Positions 26,364-35,150 are shown, numbered from the stretch's first letter. The stretch is DNA of 64,000 nucleotides from Kocuria palustris (GCF_007666205.1 NZ_VDOR01000012.1:1-64000); one strand, 5' to 3'. Numbers and translations are program-made. The notes: a model not told the origin generated them from the letters alone.

Positions 26364-27377
26364 TCATTCTGCCTGCTGGACCGGGGGCCGCGCATCGTCC
26401 CGGCAACCCGGGGCGTCCTGATCGGCGCCGCCCCGGGGCCGCATCCGCGCCAGGTCCTCAAGCTCCGCGCGGCGGGGCAGATCCGCGCCGGCGCGCGAGA
26501 CGGTCACGGCGGCGGCATCCGAGGCGCGGGCCAGGATCGCGCAGACCTGCGCCTCGTCCAGGGCGGCGAGCTTCTGGGCGGCGCCCGGCCCCGTGATGCC
26601 GAGGTCGACGGCCTGCGAGATCAGCGCGGCCATGAAGGTGTCGCCGGCGCCCACGGTGTCGACCACGTCCGTGCTCGTGGCCGGGACCTGCGCTCCCACG
26701 GGGCCGGTGGCGTCGGTGACCGCCCACGGGCCCAGCTCGCCGCGGGTCACGACGACCATGCCCGCGCCCATCCGCTGCCAGGACCGGGCCGACTCCTGCA
26801 GGGTCGAGCCCGGATAGAGCCACAGCAGGTCCTCGTCCGAGGCCTTGATGAGATCGGCCCGGGCCGCGAGCTCCTCGATGCGCGCGCGGACGCGCTCGAC
26901 GTCCTGGGTGATCGTGGGCCGGCAGTTGGGATCCAGCGAGATCAGCGCCCGTCCCCGGGCGGCCTCGACGAGCCGCAGGACGGTGTCGGCGCCCGGCTCC
27001 AGGGCCGCGGCGATCGACCCGGTGTGCACGGCGTCGGAGGAGCCCGCGATGCGCTGCAGGTCCTCGTCGGAGAGCCGGGGGTCCCAGCTCAGCGAGAAGT
27101 CGTAGTCCGCAGAGCCGTCCTCCCCCAGGACGGCTTCGGCGGTCGAGGTGGGATCGACCTGCCGCGGCAGCGGGATCTCGACGCCCTCGGCCTCGAGGCT
27201 CTGCTCGAGGAGGCGGCCGTCGTCGTCGTCCCCCCAGGTGCCCAGGAATGTCACCGGGTGCTCGAGGCGCGCCAGCCCGACGGCCACGTTGAACGGGCTC
27301 CCGCCGGGGTGGCGCACCGCCTGTCCCCCCGGGCGGGAGACCACGTCCACGAGCGCCTCGCCGATGACTGTCAGCAT
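26364..27377 (-). CDS. PfkB-family carbohydrate kinase (fructokinase-like)
   Basis: A sugar kinase of 337 residues. The N-terminal MLTVIGEALVDVV and GGSPFNVAVGLARL substrate/PfkB-1 region, and the C-terminal VDTVGAGDTFMAAL with catalytic Asp, are intact. The overall pattern (GEALVD, NCRPT, KASDEDL) resembles fructokinases and 2-keto-3-deoxygluconate-type kinases more than ribokinase. The ATG at 27377 follows a leaderless-type TACTGT box. About 30 hydrophilic residues form a C-terminal tail beyond the fold. It is divergent from the GAPDH gene. Confidence 0.87.
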   Translation of the reverse strand: MLTVIGEALVDVVSRPGGQAVRHPGGSPFNVAVGLARLEHPVTFLGTWGDDDDGRLLEQSLEAEGVEIPLPRQVDPTSTAEAVLGEDGSADYDFSLSWDPRLSDEDLQRIAGSSDAVHTGSIAAALEPGADTVLRLVEAARGRALISLDPNCRPTITQDVERVRARIEELAARADLIKASDEDLLWLYPGSTLQESARSWQRMGAGMVVVTRGELGPWAVTDATGPVGAQVPATSTDVVDTVGAGDTFMAALISQAVDLGITGPGAAQKLAALDEAQVCAILARASDAAAVTVSRAGADLPRRAELEDLARMRPRGGADQDAPGCRDDARPPVQQAE

Positions 27378-27389
27378 GGCGCCACAGTA
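27378..27389 (-). promoter_or_regulatory. Leaderless-type promoter of the PfkB kinase gene
   Basis: TACTGT (27389-27384, minus strand), 6 nt, then ATG at 27377. Confidence 0.6.
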
Positions 27390-27425
27390 GCAGTGGGCCA
27401 TGGCGCCCCCGGGGCCGGATCCGGC

Positions 27426-27431
27426 TAGGAT
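27426..27431 (+). promoter_or_regulatory. Candidate -10 box of the GapB-type gene
   Basis: TAGGAT fits TAnnnT. Transcription from about 27438 would give a GC-rich leader of about 140 nt before the GTG start. The divergent PfkB promoter lies about 40 bp away. Confidence 0.45.
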
Positions 27432-27579
27432 CATGCGCGGAGCGGGGTCCCGAGCCCCCGCCGCCCCCGTCCTCACGAGCACCGGTCCCGCGCCGCGGGA
27501 TGCGATGGTGCGAGCCGTGCCGCGACGCACGCAGCAGCGGTCCGGACAGAGTCGTCCGCACCGAGGAAGCAGGTCACCC

Positions 27580-29037
27580 GTGAACCCTGTCGAGCCCTGG
27601 AACGAGCGCGAGGCCCGCGTCGAAGCCATGATCCCCGTGATCGGCCGTCTCCACCGCGAGAACAAGGTCGTCCTGAGCATCCACGGACGCTCCCTGGTCC
27701 ACAAGTCCGTGCTGGAGATCCTCAAGGCCCATCGCTTCGCCCGCCGCATCGTGGGCCACGAGCTGTCCACGTCCGTCACCGAGCAGCTGATCGGCATCAT
27801 CGACACCCTCGAGCTCGGCGCCTGCCGGATCGACCTCGGCCGGCTCGCCGCCCTGCTCGAGGACTCCCAGCGCGAGGACGTCCAGCTGTTCGTGCGCGAG
27901 CAGCTGGCCGCCGTCATCGACCGCAAGGGACAGAACATCCCCCCGTCGCAGGACGTGGTGCTCTACGGCTTCGGCCGCATCGGCCGTCTGCTGACCCGCA
28001 TCCTGGTGGAGCGCAACGACGGCACGGGCCTGAACCTGCGCGCCGTCGTGGTGCGCCGCAAGCCCGGCAACGACCTGGTCAAGCGCGCCTCCCTGCTGCG
28101 CCGCGACTCGATCCACGGCAAGTTCAACGGCTCGATCGTGGTGGACGAGCAGCGCAGCGTCATCTCGGCCAACGGCGTCGACATCCAGGTGATCTACGCC
28201 GACAGCCCCGCCGAGGTCGACTACACCGCCTACGGGATCGACGACGCGATCCTGATCGACAACACCGGCGTCTGGCGCGACGTCGACGGCCTGTCCCGTC
28301 ACCTGCAGGCCAAGGGCATCGCCAAGGTCCTGCTGACCGCTCCGGGCAAGGGCGAGATGAAGAACATCGTCTGCGGCGTCAACGACTCCGACATCCTCCC
28401 CGAGGACACGATCATCTCCGCGGCCTCCTGCACCACCAACGCGATCACCCCCGTGGTGAAGGTCCTCGACGACGAGTACGGCATCGAGCAGGGCCATGTC
28501 GAGACCGTGCACGCGTTCACCAACGACCAGAACCTCACGGACAACTACCACAACGGCCCCCGTCGCGGCCGCGCCGCCGGGCTCAACATGGTGCTCACCG
28601 AGACGGGCGCCGCCAAGGCCGTCTCCAAGGCGCTGCCCCGGCTCGAGGGCCGGCTGACCGGCAACGCCATCCGCGTCCCCGTCCCCGACGTCTCCATGGC
28701 CGTGCTGACGCTGCAGCTCGACCGCGCGCCGGCGGACAAGGACGAGCTGAACGGCTTCCTGCGCGGCATCTCCCTGGACTCGCCGCTCAGCCGCCAGATC
28801 GACTACACGGATTCGCCCGAGACCGTGTCCTCCGACCTGATCGGCTCGCGCTACGCCTCGATCGTCGACGGGCTCGCGACCGTCGTGAACCGCAAGACCG
28901 TCGTGGTCTACGTCTGGTACGACAACGAGTTCGGCTACTCCTCGCAGGTGGTCCGCGTGGCCGCCAAGATGGCGAACATCAAGCAGCCGTCGTTCCCGTC
29001 GGACTGGACGCACGCGAGCGCGCTGCCGTCGAACTGA
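27580..29037 (+). CDS. Glyceraldehyde-3-phosphate dehydrogenase, long GapB type
   Basis: Oxidises glyceraldehyde 3-phosphate to 1,3-bisphosphoglycerate or runs the reverse, gluconeogenic reaction. At 485 residues it carries an N-terminal helical extension of about 125 residues (MIPVIGRLHRENKVVLSIHGRSL-type) before the NAD(P)-binding GFGRIGRLLTR. Catalytic Cys284 is in AASCTTNAITP, and the C-terminal WYDNEFGYSSQVVRVA is conserved. The long form resembles Corynebacterium GapB (about 480 residues), which works with NADP in gluconeogenesis. The start is GTG 27580; in-frame sequence continues upstream, but MNPVEPWNERE matches family N-termini. Confidence 0.92.
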   Translation: MNPVEPWNEREARVEAMIPVIGRLHRENKVVLSIHGRSLVHKSVLEILKAHRFARRIVGHELSTSVTEQLIGIIDTLELGACRIDLGRLAALLEDSQREDVQLFVREQLAAVIDRKGQNIPPSQDVVLYGFGRIGRLLTRILVERNDGTGLNLRAVVVRRKPGNDLVKRASLLRRDSIHGKFNGSIVVDEQRSVISANGVDIQVIYADSPAEVDYTAYGIDDAILIDNTGVWRDVDGLSRHLQAKGIAKVLLTAPGKGEMKNIVCGVNDSDILPEDTIISAASCTTNAITPVVKVLDDEYGIEQGHVETVHAFTNDQNLTDNYHNGPRRGRAAGLNMVLTETGAAKAVSKALPRLEGRLTGNAIRVPVPDVSMAVLTLQLDRAPADKDELNGFLRGISLDSPLSRQIDYTDSPETVSSDLIGSRYASIVDGLATVVNRKTVVVYVWYDNEFGYSSQVVRVAAKMANIKQPSFPSDWTHASALPSN

Positions 29038-29058
29038 CGCCGACCGCACCACCGCTGC

Positions 29059-29097
29059 GGGCGGGGGCTCACTCGCGCTGCGGGTGAGCCCCCGCCC
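29059..29097 (+). terminator. Intrinsic terminator of the GapB-type gene
   Basis: Perfect 14-bp arms GGGCGGGGGCTCAC (29059-29072) and its complement (29084-29097), 22 nt after the stop codon. The tail is TCGTCGTC, without a T-run. Confidence 0.8.
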
Positions 29098-29119
29098 TCG
29101 TCGTCGGGGGAGCGTTCAC

Positions 29120-29267
29120 GCGAGCGGCCGTTTTCTCACCCCAACGACCGCGACCGGCCGATTCCTCACCGTTTCGCGGCTGAAACGGTGAGGAATCGGC
29201 CACTCGCGTGGGGAAGGGTGAGGAATCGGCCACTCGCGTGGGGAGGGGTGAGGAAGCGGCCGCTCGC
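29120..29267. repeat. Palindromic intergenic repeat, copy C (largest)
   Basis: Five 20-nt units with consensus GTGAGGAATCGGCCACTCGC: reverse units at 29120-29139 and 29150-29169, forward units at 29188-29207, 29218-29237 and 29248-29267. Unit starts within each arm are exactly 30 nt apart, with variable 10-nt spacers. The centre is an inverted repeat (29156-29175 / 29182-29201, 20-bp arms). It lies between the convergent GapB-type and M18 peptidase genes. Read on the plus strand the forward arm gives the peptide VRNRPLAWGR repeated, but there is no gene-like context. Confidence 0.88.
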
Positions 29268-29299
29268 GGGGCAGCGGGATGCGGCCGCAGGGCGGGAGC

Positions 29300-30664
29300 T
29301 CAGCCGAGCAGCCACTCCTGCACCGCCAGGCCCAGGGCATGCAGGTCGTCGACATGCACCATCTCGCGGGCGGAGTGCATCGAGAGCAGCCCGACGCCCA
29401 CGTCGAGGGTCCGCATGCCCAGCCGCCCGGCCGTGATGGGCCCGATCGTGGATCCGCACGGCACCGCGTTGTGGGAGACGAACTCCTGCGTGGGCACGCC
29501 CGCCCGCCGGCACGCGAGCCGCCACTGCGCGGCGCCGTCGGCGTCGGTCGTGTAGTGCTGGTCCGCGTTGATCTTCAGCAGCGGACCGCCGCCGGGGCGG
29601 GGGCGGTTCGCGGGATCGTGGTGGCCGGGGTGATTGGGGTGCACCAGATGCCCGGCATCCGCGGACAGGCACGACGACGACGCGAGGACGGCACGGCGGC
29701 GGTCCTCGTCCCAGCCGAGAGCGGCCCCCACGCGCACCAGCACGTCCTCGAGGAACGGACCGGCGGCGCCGGAGCGGGTGCGCGAGCCGACCTCCTCGTG
29801 ATCGAAGGCGGCGAGCATCGCGATGTGCTCGGCCCCGCGCAGCTCCTCGAGCCGCTGGGTCAGCGCGGTGAGACCCGCATGCACCGAGGTGAGGTTGTCG
29901 AGGCGGCCCGAGGCCAGCAGCTCCCGGTCGGTGCCGAACAGCCGCGGAGGCTGCGTGTCCGCCAGGACCACGTCCCAGCCCAGCAGGTCCTCGCCCCTCA
30001 GCGCGGTCCCCGACGCTCCGCTCGCACTGCGGGCCAGCAGGTCGAGGATGTCGCCGGGCTCGTCCCCGCAGCCCCAGACAGGCTGCATGTGCTGCTGGGG
30101 GTCCAGGGCGAGTCCCTTGTTGGCGGTGCGGTCCAGGTGGATCGCCAGCTGCGGGATGCGGGCCACGGGCTCCGTGGCCACCAGGCGGGTGGCGACGCCG
30201 TCGTCGGTCTGCACGGCGACCCGCCCGGCCAGCCGCAGCTCGCGGTCCAGCCAGGAGTTCAGCAGCGGCCCCCCGTAGACCTCGACGCCGATCTGCCGCC
30301 ATCCGGAGTGCCCCGTGCTCGGGCGCGGCTTGAGCTTGAACGACGGCGAATCGGTGTGCGCGCCCAGGACGCGGAAGCCCGTCCGCTCGTCCAGCCGCTC
30401 CGGGACCGCCCAGGCGATGAGCGCCCCGTCGCGGAGGACGTACGACGGCTGCCGGACGTCGTCGCCCGTCCACCGGCGCCGCTCGTCGAGCCGCTGGAAG
30501 CCTGCGGCCTCGAGCCTGCGAGCGCCCTCTGCCGCCGCGTGGAACGAGCTCGGCGACGCCATGACGCAGCGGCCGAGATCCTCGGCGGTGCGTCCCGCCG
30601 GCGTCTGCGGCCAGTCCGGATCGGCGGGGACGGAGGGGGTCAGCTCTGCCAGCGGTTCAGCCAT
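29300..30664 (-). CDS. M18 family aminopeptidase
   Basis: A cytoplasmic zinc aminopeptidase (aspartyl aminopeptidase family), 454 residues, within the usual 430-480. Metal ligands and family motifs are GAHTDSPSFKLKP near residue 96, the DHEEVGSRTRSGA metal-binding segment and the C-terminal CGSTIGPITAGRLGMRTLDVGVGLLSMHS-type region including the last His ligand. The ATG at 30664 follows the TAGACT leaderless-type box by 7 nt. Removes N-terminal acidic or other residues from peptides in turnover. Confidence 0.93.
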   Translation of the reverse strand: MAEPLAELTPSVPADPDWPQTPAGRTAEDLGRCVMASPSSFHAAAEGARRLEAAGFQRLDERRRWTGDDVRQPSYVLRDGALIAWAVPERLDERTGFRVLGAHTDSPSFKLKPRPSTGHSGWRQIGVEVYGGPLLNSWLDRELRLAGRVAVQTDDGVATRLVATEPVARIPQLAIHLDRTANKGLALDPQQHMQPVWGCGDEPGDILDLLARSASGASGTALRGEDLLGWDVVLADTQPPRLFGTDRELLASGRLDNLTSVHAGLTALTQRLEELRGAEHIAMLAAFDHEEVGSRTRSGAAGPFLEDVLVRVGAALGWDEDRRRAVLASSSCLSADAGHLVHPNHPGHHDPANRPRPGGGPLLKINADQHYTTDADGAAQWRLACRRAGVPTQEFVSHNAVPCGSTIGPITAGRLGMRTLDVGVGLLSMHSAREMVHVDDLHALGLAVQEWLLG

Positions 30665-30677
30665 GCGACCCAGTCTA
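30665..30677 (-). promoter_or_regulatory. Leaderless-type promoter of the M18 aminopeptidase gene
   Basis: TAGACT (30677-30672, minus strand), 7 nt, then ATG at 30664. Confidence 0.6.
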
Positions 30678-30747
30678 GGGACGGGGCGTGCCTCCTCCGT
30701 CGGGCGCCTCACTTCGAGATGTGGTCTGCTCGCATCGGCGTGCGCGG

Positions 30748-30759
30748 TAGGTTCATGCC
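30748..30759 (+). promoter_or_regulatory. Leaderless-type promoter of the 30760 gene
   Basis: TAGGTT at 30748-30753, 6 nt, then ATG at 30760. Confidence 0.55.
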
Positions 30760-31170
30760 ATGACCCCCATCGCATCGGAAGCGCAGCCCGGCACGGCGCC
30801 TCCGGAGCTCCCCGAGCCCGGGACGCGCCGCGGCCCCGCCCTGGGCCACGCCGCCCTGGGCATCGCCCTGGTCGCGCTGGTCCTGTCGACCCTCTGCGCG
30901 GCCCTCGTGGGCGTCGTGCTGATCGAGGCGCAGCAGCTCAGCGACGGCACCTGGACCGGGATGTCCCCCGATGCCCGGGCCAGGGCATGGGTGCTGCTCT
31001 CCTCGCAGGTGGCGTGCGGCCTCCTGGGCCTGGGGGGCCTGGTGCTGGGAGTGATCGCGTTCCTGCGCGGGCAGGGCCGCGGCGCGGCGCGCTCGGCGAT
31101 CGTCGTGGCCTCGCTCGGCCCCCTGGTCGCCTGGGCCACCTGGGGCGTGGCCTCCGAGGTCGCGGCCTGA
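30760..31170 (+). CDS. Small DUF4190-like membrane protein
   Basis: A 136-residue protein with a polar N-terminus (1-26) and three hydrophobic stretches (about 28-54, 78-104 and 115-130). The arrangement GHAALGIALVALVLSTLC and LLGLGGLVLGVIAFLRGQGRGAARSAIVVA resembles DUF4190-type membrane proteins, which have no assigned role. It is transcribed alone, convergent with the CPBP protease gene and divergent from the aminopeptidase gene. Confidence 0.75.
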   Translation: MTPIASEAQPGTAPPELPEPGTRRGPALGHAALGIALVALVLSTLCAALVGVVLIEAQQLSDGTWTGMSPDARARAWVLLSSQVACGLLGLGGLVLGVIAFLRGQGRGAARSAIVVASLGPLVAWATWGVASEVAA

Positions 31171-31200
31171 GGCCTCCGGCACCCGGAGCCGATCCGGCGC

Positions 31201-32541
31201 TCAGCGGCGCGCGCCCGGCCCGGACATCCCCCGTCCCTGCGGCGGGACGAGATCGTCTGCCCCGGACCGAGGTGCCGGGCCGGCCTGGGCGCCGAGCGGA
31301 GGTGCAGCCGGAGGCCCGACCTGCTGCCCGAGCGGGAGACCGGCCCGGGGACCGGCGCCCTGCGGCATCCTGCCTGCACCCGAGCGCCACGCGGCCAGCA
31401 TGTCCGCGATCTCGGCGGCCGCCGGCAGCTCCCGGACCTCCGAGGCCCGCAGGCCGGTGAAGCGCTCCCAGTCCCGGCGCGCGCCGCTCGGCCACACCGG
31501 GCTGCGCCGGGTCACCGCCAGCCCGGAGCGCTTGGCGATCCGGATCGCGATCAGCGCGAAGGCGATCTGCATCACTGCGCTCGAGGTGAAGCCGAACCAG
31601 CCCACGGACTCGGACTGCGCCGCAGGGTCGTAGGGGACGAACAGCATGATCACCGTGGCGAAGAGGTTGTTGACCACGTGCAGCGAGATCGCGGCCTCGA
31701 GCCCGCCGGTGCGCCAGGTCACCCATCCGGCCACGACGGCCATCATGCCCACCGAGAGCTGGCCCCAGATGTCGTAGATGTGACCGAGCATGAACAGCGG
31801 CGCCGGCAGCAGGATCGCGAAGAGCGGGTGCCGCAGCCACCGCCCCAGCATCTGCGCCAGGTAGCCGCGGAACACGACCTCCTCGGCCGTGCACTGGATC
31901 GGGACGATGAGCAGGATCAGGATCAGCGAGAGCCACCACCAGGGCTGCGGCTCGAAGGGGGGCGTCTCCTCGGCGGGGGCCAGCACGGCCAGCAGCGCGC
32001 CGAGGCCGAACTGAACGACGGCGTAGATCGCGATCGCGACGCCCGCGGTCAGCAGCAGGTACTTCCACCGGATCCGACCGGTCACCGACCAGATCAGCGC
32101 CAGCGGGCGGGGACGCATGACCCAGCGTGCGAACAGCGCGATGGGCAGCCAGATGGCGACCGATCCGAACAGCAGGACCAGCAGCCACGGATCCGCCATG
32201 TTCATCTGGTTGGGATCGCCGACGAGGAAGGAGTCGGCTGCCTCGGGGTCGAACGCCAGGATCCCCAGCATCAGGAAGAGCACGAACACGATGCTCGCCC
32301 CGAGGTAGAGCACCCCGCTCAGGACGCCCTCCACGATCGGGCTCCACGGCCGATGCCGATGATCCGCGAGCGCGAGCCGGTGATACGGCAGGGCCCGCAC
32401 CTCGGCCCCCAGCGGGAGGCGCCGCTGCGGGCCGGCGGTCGGGCCCGCAGGGCCCCGGGAGTCCGGCGGGGCGACGTCCCAGGGCGCTGCCGACGGGACG
32501 GGGGCCGGCGGGGAGGGCCGCCCCGCGATCGCTGTGCTCAT
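31201..32541 (-). CDS. CPBP-family intramembrane metalloprotease
   Basis: A Type II CAAX/ABI-like intramembrane protease, 446 residues. An N-terminal disordered region (1-60, Pro-rich) is followed by about eight TM helices. Motif 1 EEVVFRGYL (EExxxR) lies near residue 217, motif 2 FMLGH near 252, and motif 3 HVVNN near 288, so the catalytic set looks complete. About 100 residues of hydrophilic, Pro/Gly-rich C-terminal tail follow the membrane domain. Substrate unknown; family members process or protect small peptides. The ATG at 32541 is preceded by a leaderless-type box. Confidence 0.88.
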   Translation of the reverse strand: MSTAIAGRPSPPAPVPSAAPWDVAPPDSRGPAGPTAGPQRRLPLGAEVRALPYHRLALADHRHRPWSPIVEGVLSGVLYLGASIVFVLFLMLGILAFDPEAADSFLVGDPNQMNMADPWLLVLLFGSVAIWLPIALFARWVMRPRPLALIWSVTGRIRWKYLLLTAGVAIAIYAVVQFGLGALLAVLAPAEETPPFEPQPWWWLSLILILLIVPIQCTAEEVVFRGYLAQMLGRWLRHPLFAILLPAPLFMLGHIYDIWGQLSVGMMAVVAGWVTWRTGGLEAAISLHVVNNLFATVIMLFVPYDPAAQSESVGWFGFTSSAVMQIAFALIAIRIAKRSGLAVTRRSPVWPSGARRDWERFTGLRASEVRELPAAAEIADMLAAWRSGAGRMPQGAGPRAGLPLGQQVGPPAAPPLGAQAGPAPRSGADDLVPPQGRGMSGPGARR

Positions 32542-32554
32542 GGCCTCCACGGTA
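32542..32554 (-). promoter_or_regulatory. Leaderless-type promoter of the CPBP protease gene
   Basis: TACCGT (32554-32549, minus strand), 7 nt, then ATG at 32541. Confidence 0.55.
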
Positions 32555-32584
32555 TCCAACGCGGACGACGACGCCCTCCCCCGC

Positions 32585-32614
32585 GAGGAGGGGCCGCTCC
32601 GGGGCGGCCTCCTC
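32585..32614 (-). terminator. Hairpin terminator downstream of the glutamine amidotransferase gene
   Basis: GAGGAGG (32585-32591) pairs with CCTCCTC (32608-32614), with further G-C pairing inside. It lies 30 nt beyond the stop of the last gene in the ptsI unit. Confidence 0.6.
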
Positions 32615-32643
32615 CTTTCGGAGGCACGACGCCGCCGCGCCGC

Positions 32644-33393
32644 TCAGCGGGCGAAGACCTCGGCGAACCGAGCGAGCAGCCGTCTCGGCTGATCGGCCTG
32701 CGGGCCGTCGATGACCCGGGACCGGACCTCCGCGGCGTCCTCGGGCCGGAAGTACCCGTGGTGCTTGTAGGCCTCGATCCGGCTGAGCAGGGCGACGTCG
32801 TCGAGCTCGGGATGGAACTGCGTGGCCCAGGCCCGCTCGCCCACCCGGAACATCTGCACGGGGCAGTCCTCTCCCGTGGCCAGCAGGACCGCGCCCTCCG
32901 GGAGATCGCGGATGGCCTCCTGATGCCCCACGTATCCCCAGAACTGCTCGGGCATCCCCTCCAGCAGGACGTCGCGGGCCCCCTCCTCGGTCACCGTGAT
33001 GCGGATCGGGCCCACCTCCTCGGCGTAGGTCCCGTCCACGACGCCGCCCTGATGCACACCCAGGGTGCCGACCCCGTAGCACGCGCCGAAGAACGGGGTG
33101 CCGTGCCGCATCACGCGGTCGAGCAGTGCGCGCAGGTCCTTCTCGACGCGGACCTGCACCGCGGACTTCCGGTCGGCGGGCGTGGACGTGGTGAACGGGG
33201 AGCCGCCGACGAAGATCCCGGAGATCTCGTCCAGATCCGTCTGCGCGAGCTCGCGGGAGGCCTCCGGCCCCTGCTCGAGGCGGATCTGCCGCAGCCGCTG
33301 CTCGTCGAGCCCCGTGAACCGGCGGAAGGTCTCGTACTCCTCCGCCGAGATGACGTCCTCGGGGCGGGTGGAGATCAGGAGGAAGGGCTTCAT
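32644..33393 (-). CDS. Class I glutamine amidotransferase-like protein
   Basis: A 249-residue stand-alone GATase (GuaA N-terminal type). The nucleophile is in FFGACYGVG near residue 102, and the His-Glu dyad is in ATQFHPEL near 197. No synthase domain is attached, as in the GMP synthase-like GATase proteins of unknown acceptor. The ATG at 33393 lies 11 nt after the ptsI stop, so the two are most likely co-transcribed, an association I cannot explain by known pathways. Confidence 0.85.
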   Translation of the reverse strand: MKPFLLISTRPEDVISAEEYETFRRFTGLDEQRLRQIRLEQGPEASRELAQTDLDEISGIFVGGSPFTTSTPADRKSAVQVRVEKDLRALLDRVMRHGTPFFGACYGVGTLGVHQGGVVDGTYAEEVGPIRITVTEEGARDVLLEGMPEQFWGYVGHQEAIRDLPEGAVLLATGEDCPVQMFRVGERAWATQFHPELDDVALLSRIEAYKHHGYFRPEDAAEVRSRVIDGPQADQPRRLLARFAEVFAR

Positions 33394-33404
33394 CCCCGTG
33401 CTCC

Positions 33405-35150
33405 TCAGGCAGCCGCGCCCGCGAGCACGGCCGTCGCCGCATCCCGGGCGGCCTCGGGGGAGCCGGCCCGGACGGCGGCCTCGGCGGCGCGCTTCATCTG
33501 ATCGTCCGTGGCCTCGCCGAGCTTCACGCCGACGGCGGCCAGCGCCGGGGCCGCCGCCGACAGCGACGTGATGCCGAGCCCGATCAGCACGCAGGCCAGC
33601 AGCGGGTCGGCGGCGGCCTCGCCGCACACCCCCACGGGCTTGCCAACGCGCTGCCCCGCTCGGGCGGCCATCTGCACGAGCCTGAGCACGGCGGGCTGCC
33701 ACGGATCCGTCAGCTGGGCCAGCCCGGAGGCCATGCGGTCGGCCGCCATGGCGTACTGGGTGAGGTCGTTCGTGCCGATCGAGAAGAAGTCCACGTGCTC
33801 GAGCAGCTGATCGCTCAGCAGCGCCGCCGACGGCACCTCGATCATCACCCCGGGCTTGAGGCCGCGCTCGCGGCACAGGTCTCCGAACCAGCGGGCCTCG
33901 TCGACGGTCGCGATCATGGGGGCCATGACCCAGGGCTCGGCGCCCGATCCCTCCGCGGCCCGGGCGATGGCATCGAGCTGGCGGGTCAGGACGCCGTCGT
34001 CCTGGAAGGCGATGCGCACGCCGCGCACGCCGAGGGACGGGTTCGGCTCGTCCGGCATGGTCGCGAAGGCCAGCGGCTTGTCCGAGCCGGCGTCGAGGGT
34101 GCGCACGACGACCTTCGAGCCCTCGAACGCGTCGAAGACCTCGCGGTAGAGCGCCGCCTGGTCCTCGACCGTGGGCTCGGAGTGCGCCTTGAGGAACGAC
34201 AGCTCGGTGCGGAACAGGCCGACCCCCTCCGGCAGGCCGGTGGCCACGGCCGTGCGGGCGCCGGCGCCGTCCTGGACATTGGCCAGCAGCTGGATGCGGG
34301 TGCCGTCGGCGGAGACGGCCGGGCCGGTCCAGGTGCGGATCCTGGCCAGGGTCTCGGCCGACTCGGCGGCGCGGGCGGCAGCGGAATCGGCCTCCGGCTC
34401 GAGCTCGATCACGCCGGACTCGCCGTCGACCAGGATCAGCTGGCCGTCCTGGACCCCGCGCAGCCCGGAGCCGGCGCCGACGACGCAGGGGATGCCGAAC
34501 TGGCGGGCGATGATCGCGGTGTGGCTGGTCTTGCCGCCCAACTCGGTCACGATGCCCTGCACGAGCTCGGGGTCCAGCCCGGCGGTGTCGGCCGGAGCGA
34601 GGTCGTCGGCCAGCAGGACGATGGGCTCCGCGGGGCTCGGCACGCCGGGCTCGGGCTCGTCGCGCAGCTCGGCGATCACGCGGTCGCGGATGTCCTTGAG
34701 GTCGGTCGTGCGCTCGGCCATGACGCCGCCGAGCTTCTCGAACTTGGCGACGAACGCGTCGGTGGCGCGCGCCGCGGCGAGCTCGGCCGACGCGCCGCCG
34801 TCGATGTGCTTGCCGACGGCGCGGCGCCAGCCCTTGTCGGTCACGAGCGCGGCGGTCGCGGCGAGGACCTCTGCCGCGTGGCCCTCCGCGTGCTGGGCGC
34901 GGCCGTCCAGCCGCCCGGCGACGGTGGCGGCCGCGACGTCGAAGCGCTCCTTCTGCGCCTCGCGGTCCGCCTCCGGGACCTCCGGGCCGTCCGCGGGCAG
35001 GGCCGGGCGCGGCCGGACCCACATGGCCGGACGGGCGGCGACGCCGGCGACGACGCCGATGCCCTTCAGATCGTCGGCCCGGGCTGCGGGATCTCCCGAG
35101 CCGGCAGAGGCTGCGACATCAGCAGGGGCGAAACGGGCATCTTCGGACAT
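33405..35150 (-). CDS. ptsI: PTS Enzyme I (phosphoenolpyruvate-protein phosphotransferase)
   Basis: The first phosphoryl carrier of the sugar PTS: takes phosphate from PEP and passes it to HPr. 581 residues. The active His210 lies in GGKTSHTAIIAR. The C-terminal PEP-binding barrel shows GVGLFRTELSF, RTLDAGSDKPL, SIGTNDLTQY and the conserved Cys loop GVCGEAAADP. An N-terminal extension of about 28 residues precedes the normal KGIGVVAGVA start; ATG 35150 is the best start I see. Divergent from fruR, with shared promoter DNA. HPr (ptsH) lies at the other end of the fru block. Confidence 0.95.
   Translation of the reverse strand: MSEDARFAPADVAASAGSGDPAARADDLKGIGVVAGVAARPAMWVRPRPALPADGPEVPEADREAQKERFDVAAATVAGRLDGRAQHAEGHAAEVLAATAALVTDKGWRRAVGKHIDGGASAELAAARATDAFVAKFEKLGGVMAERTTDLKDIRDRVIAELRDEPEPGVPSPAEPIVLLADDLAPADTAGLDPELVQGIVTELGGKTSHTAIIARQFGIPCVVGAGSGLRGVQDGQLILVDGESGVIELEPEADSAAARAAESAETLARIRTWTGPAVSADGTRIQLLANVQDGAGARTAVATGLPEGVGLFRTELSFLKAHSEPTVEDQAALYREVFDAFEGSKVVVRTLDAGSDKPLAFATMPDEPNPSLGVRGVRIAFQDDGVLTRQLDAIARAAEGSGAEPWVMAPMIATVDEARWFGDLCRERGLKPGVMIEVPSAALLSDQLLEHVDFFSIGTNDLTQYAMAADRMASGLAQLTDPWQPAVLRLVQMAARAGQRVGKPVGVCGEAAADPLLACVLIGLGITSLSAAAPALAAVGVKLGEATDDQMKRAAEAAVRAGSPEAARDAATAVLAGAAA

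Noticed and set aside
29120-29267. CRISPR array
   Set aside because: Units are 20 nt with only 10-nt spacers, change orientation around a central palindrome, and no cas gene is present.
29188-29267. Gene encoding VRNRPLAWGR repeats
   Set aside because: The frame has no ribosome site or conserved surroundings, and the same units are found in inverted order and in shorter copies between other genes; periodicity is explained equally by DNA spacing.
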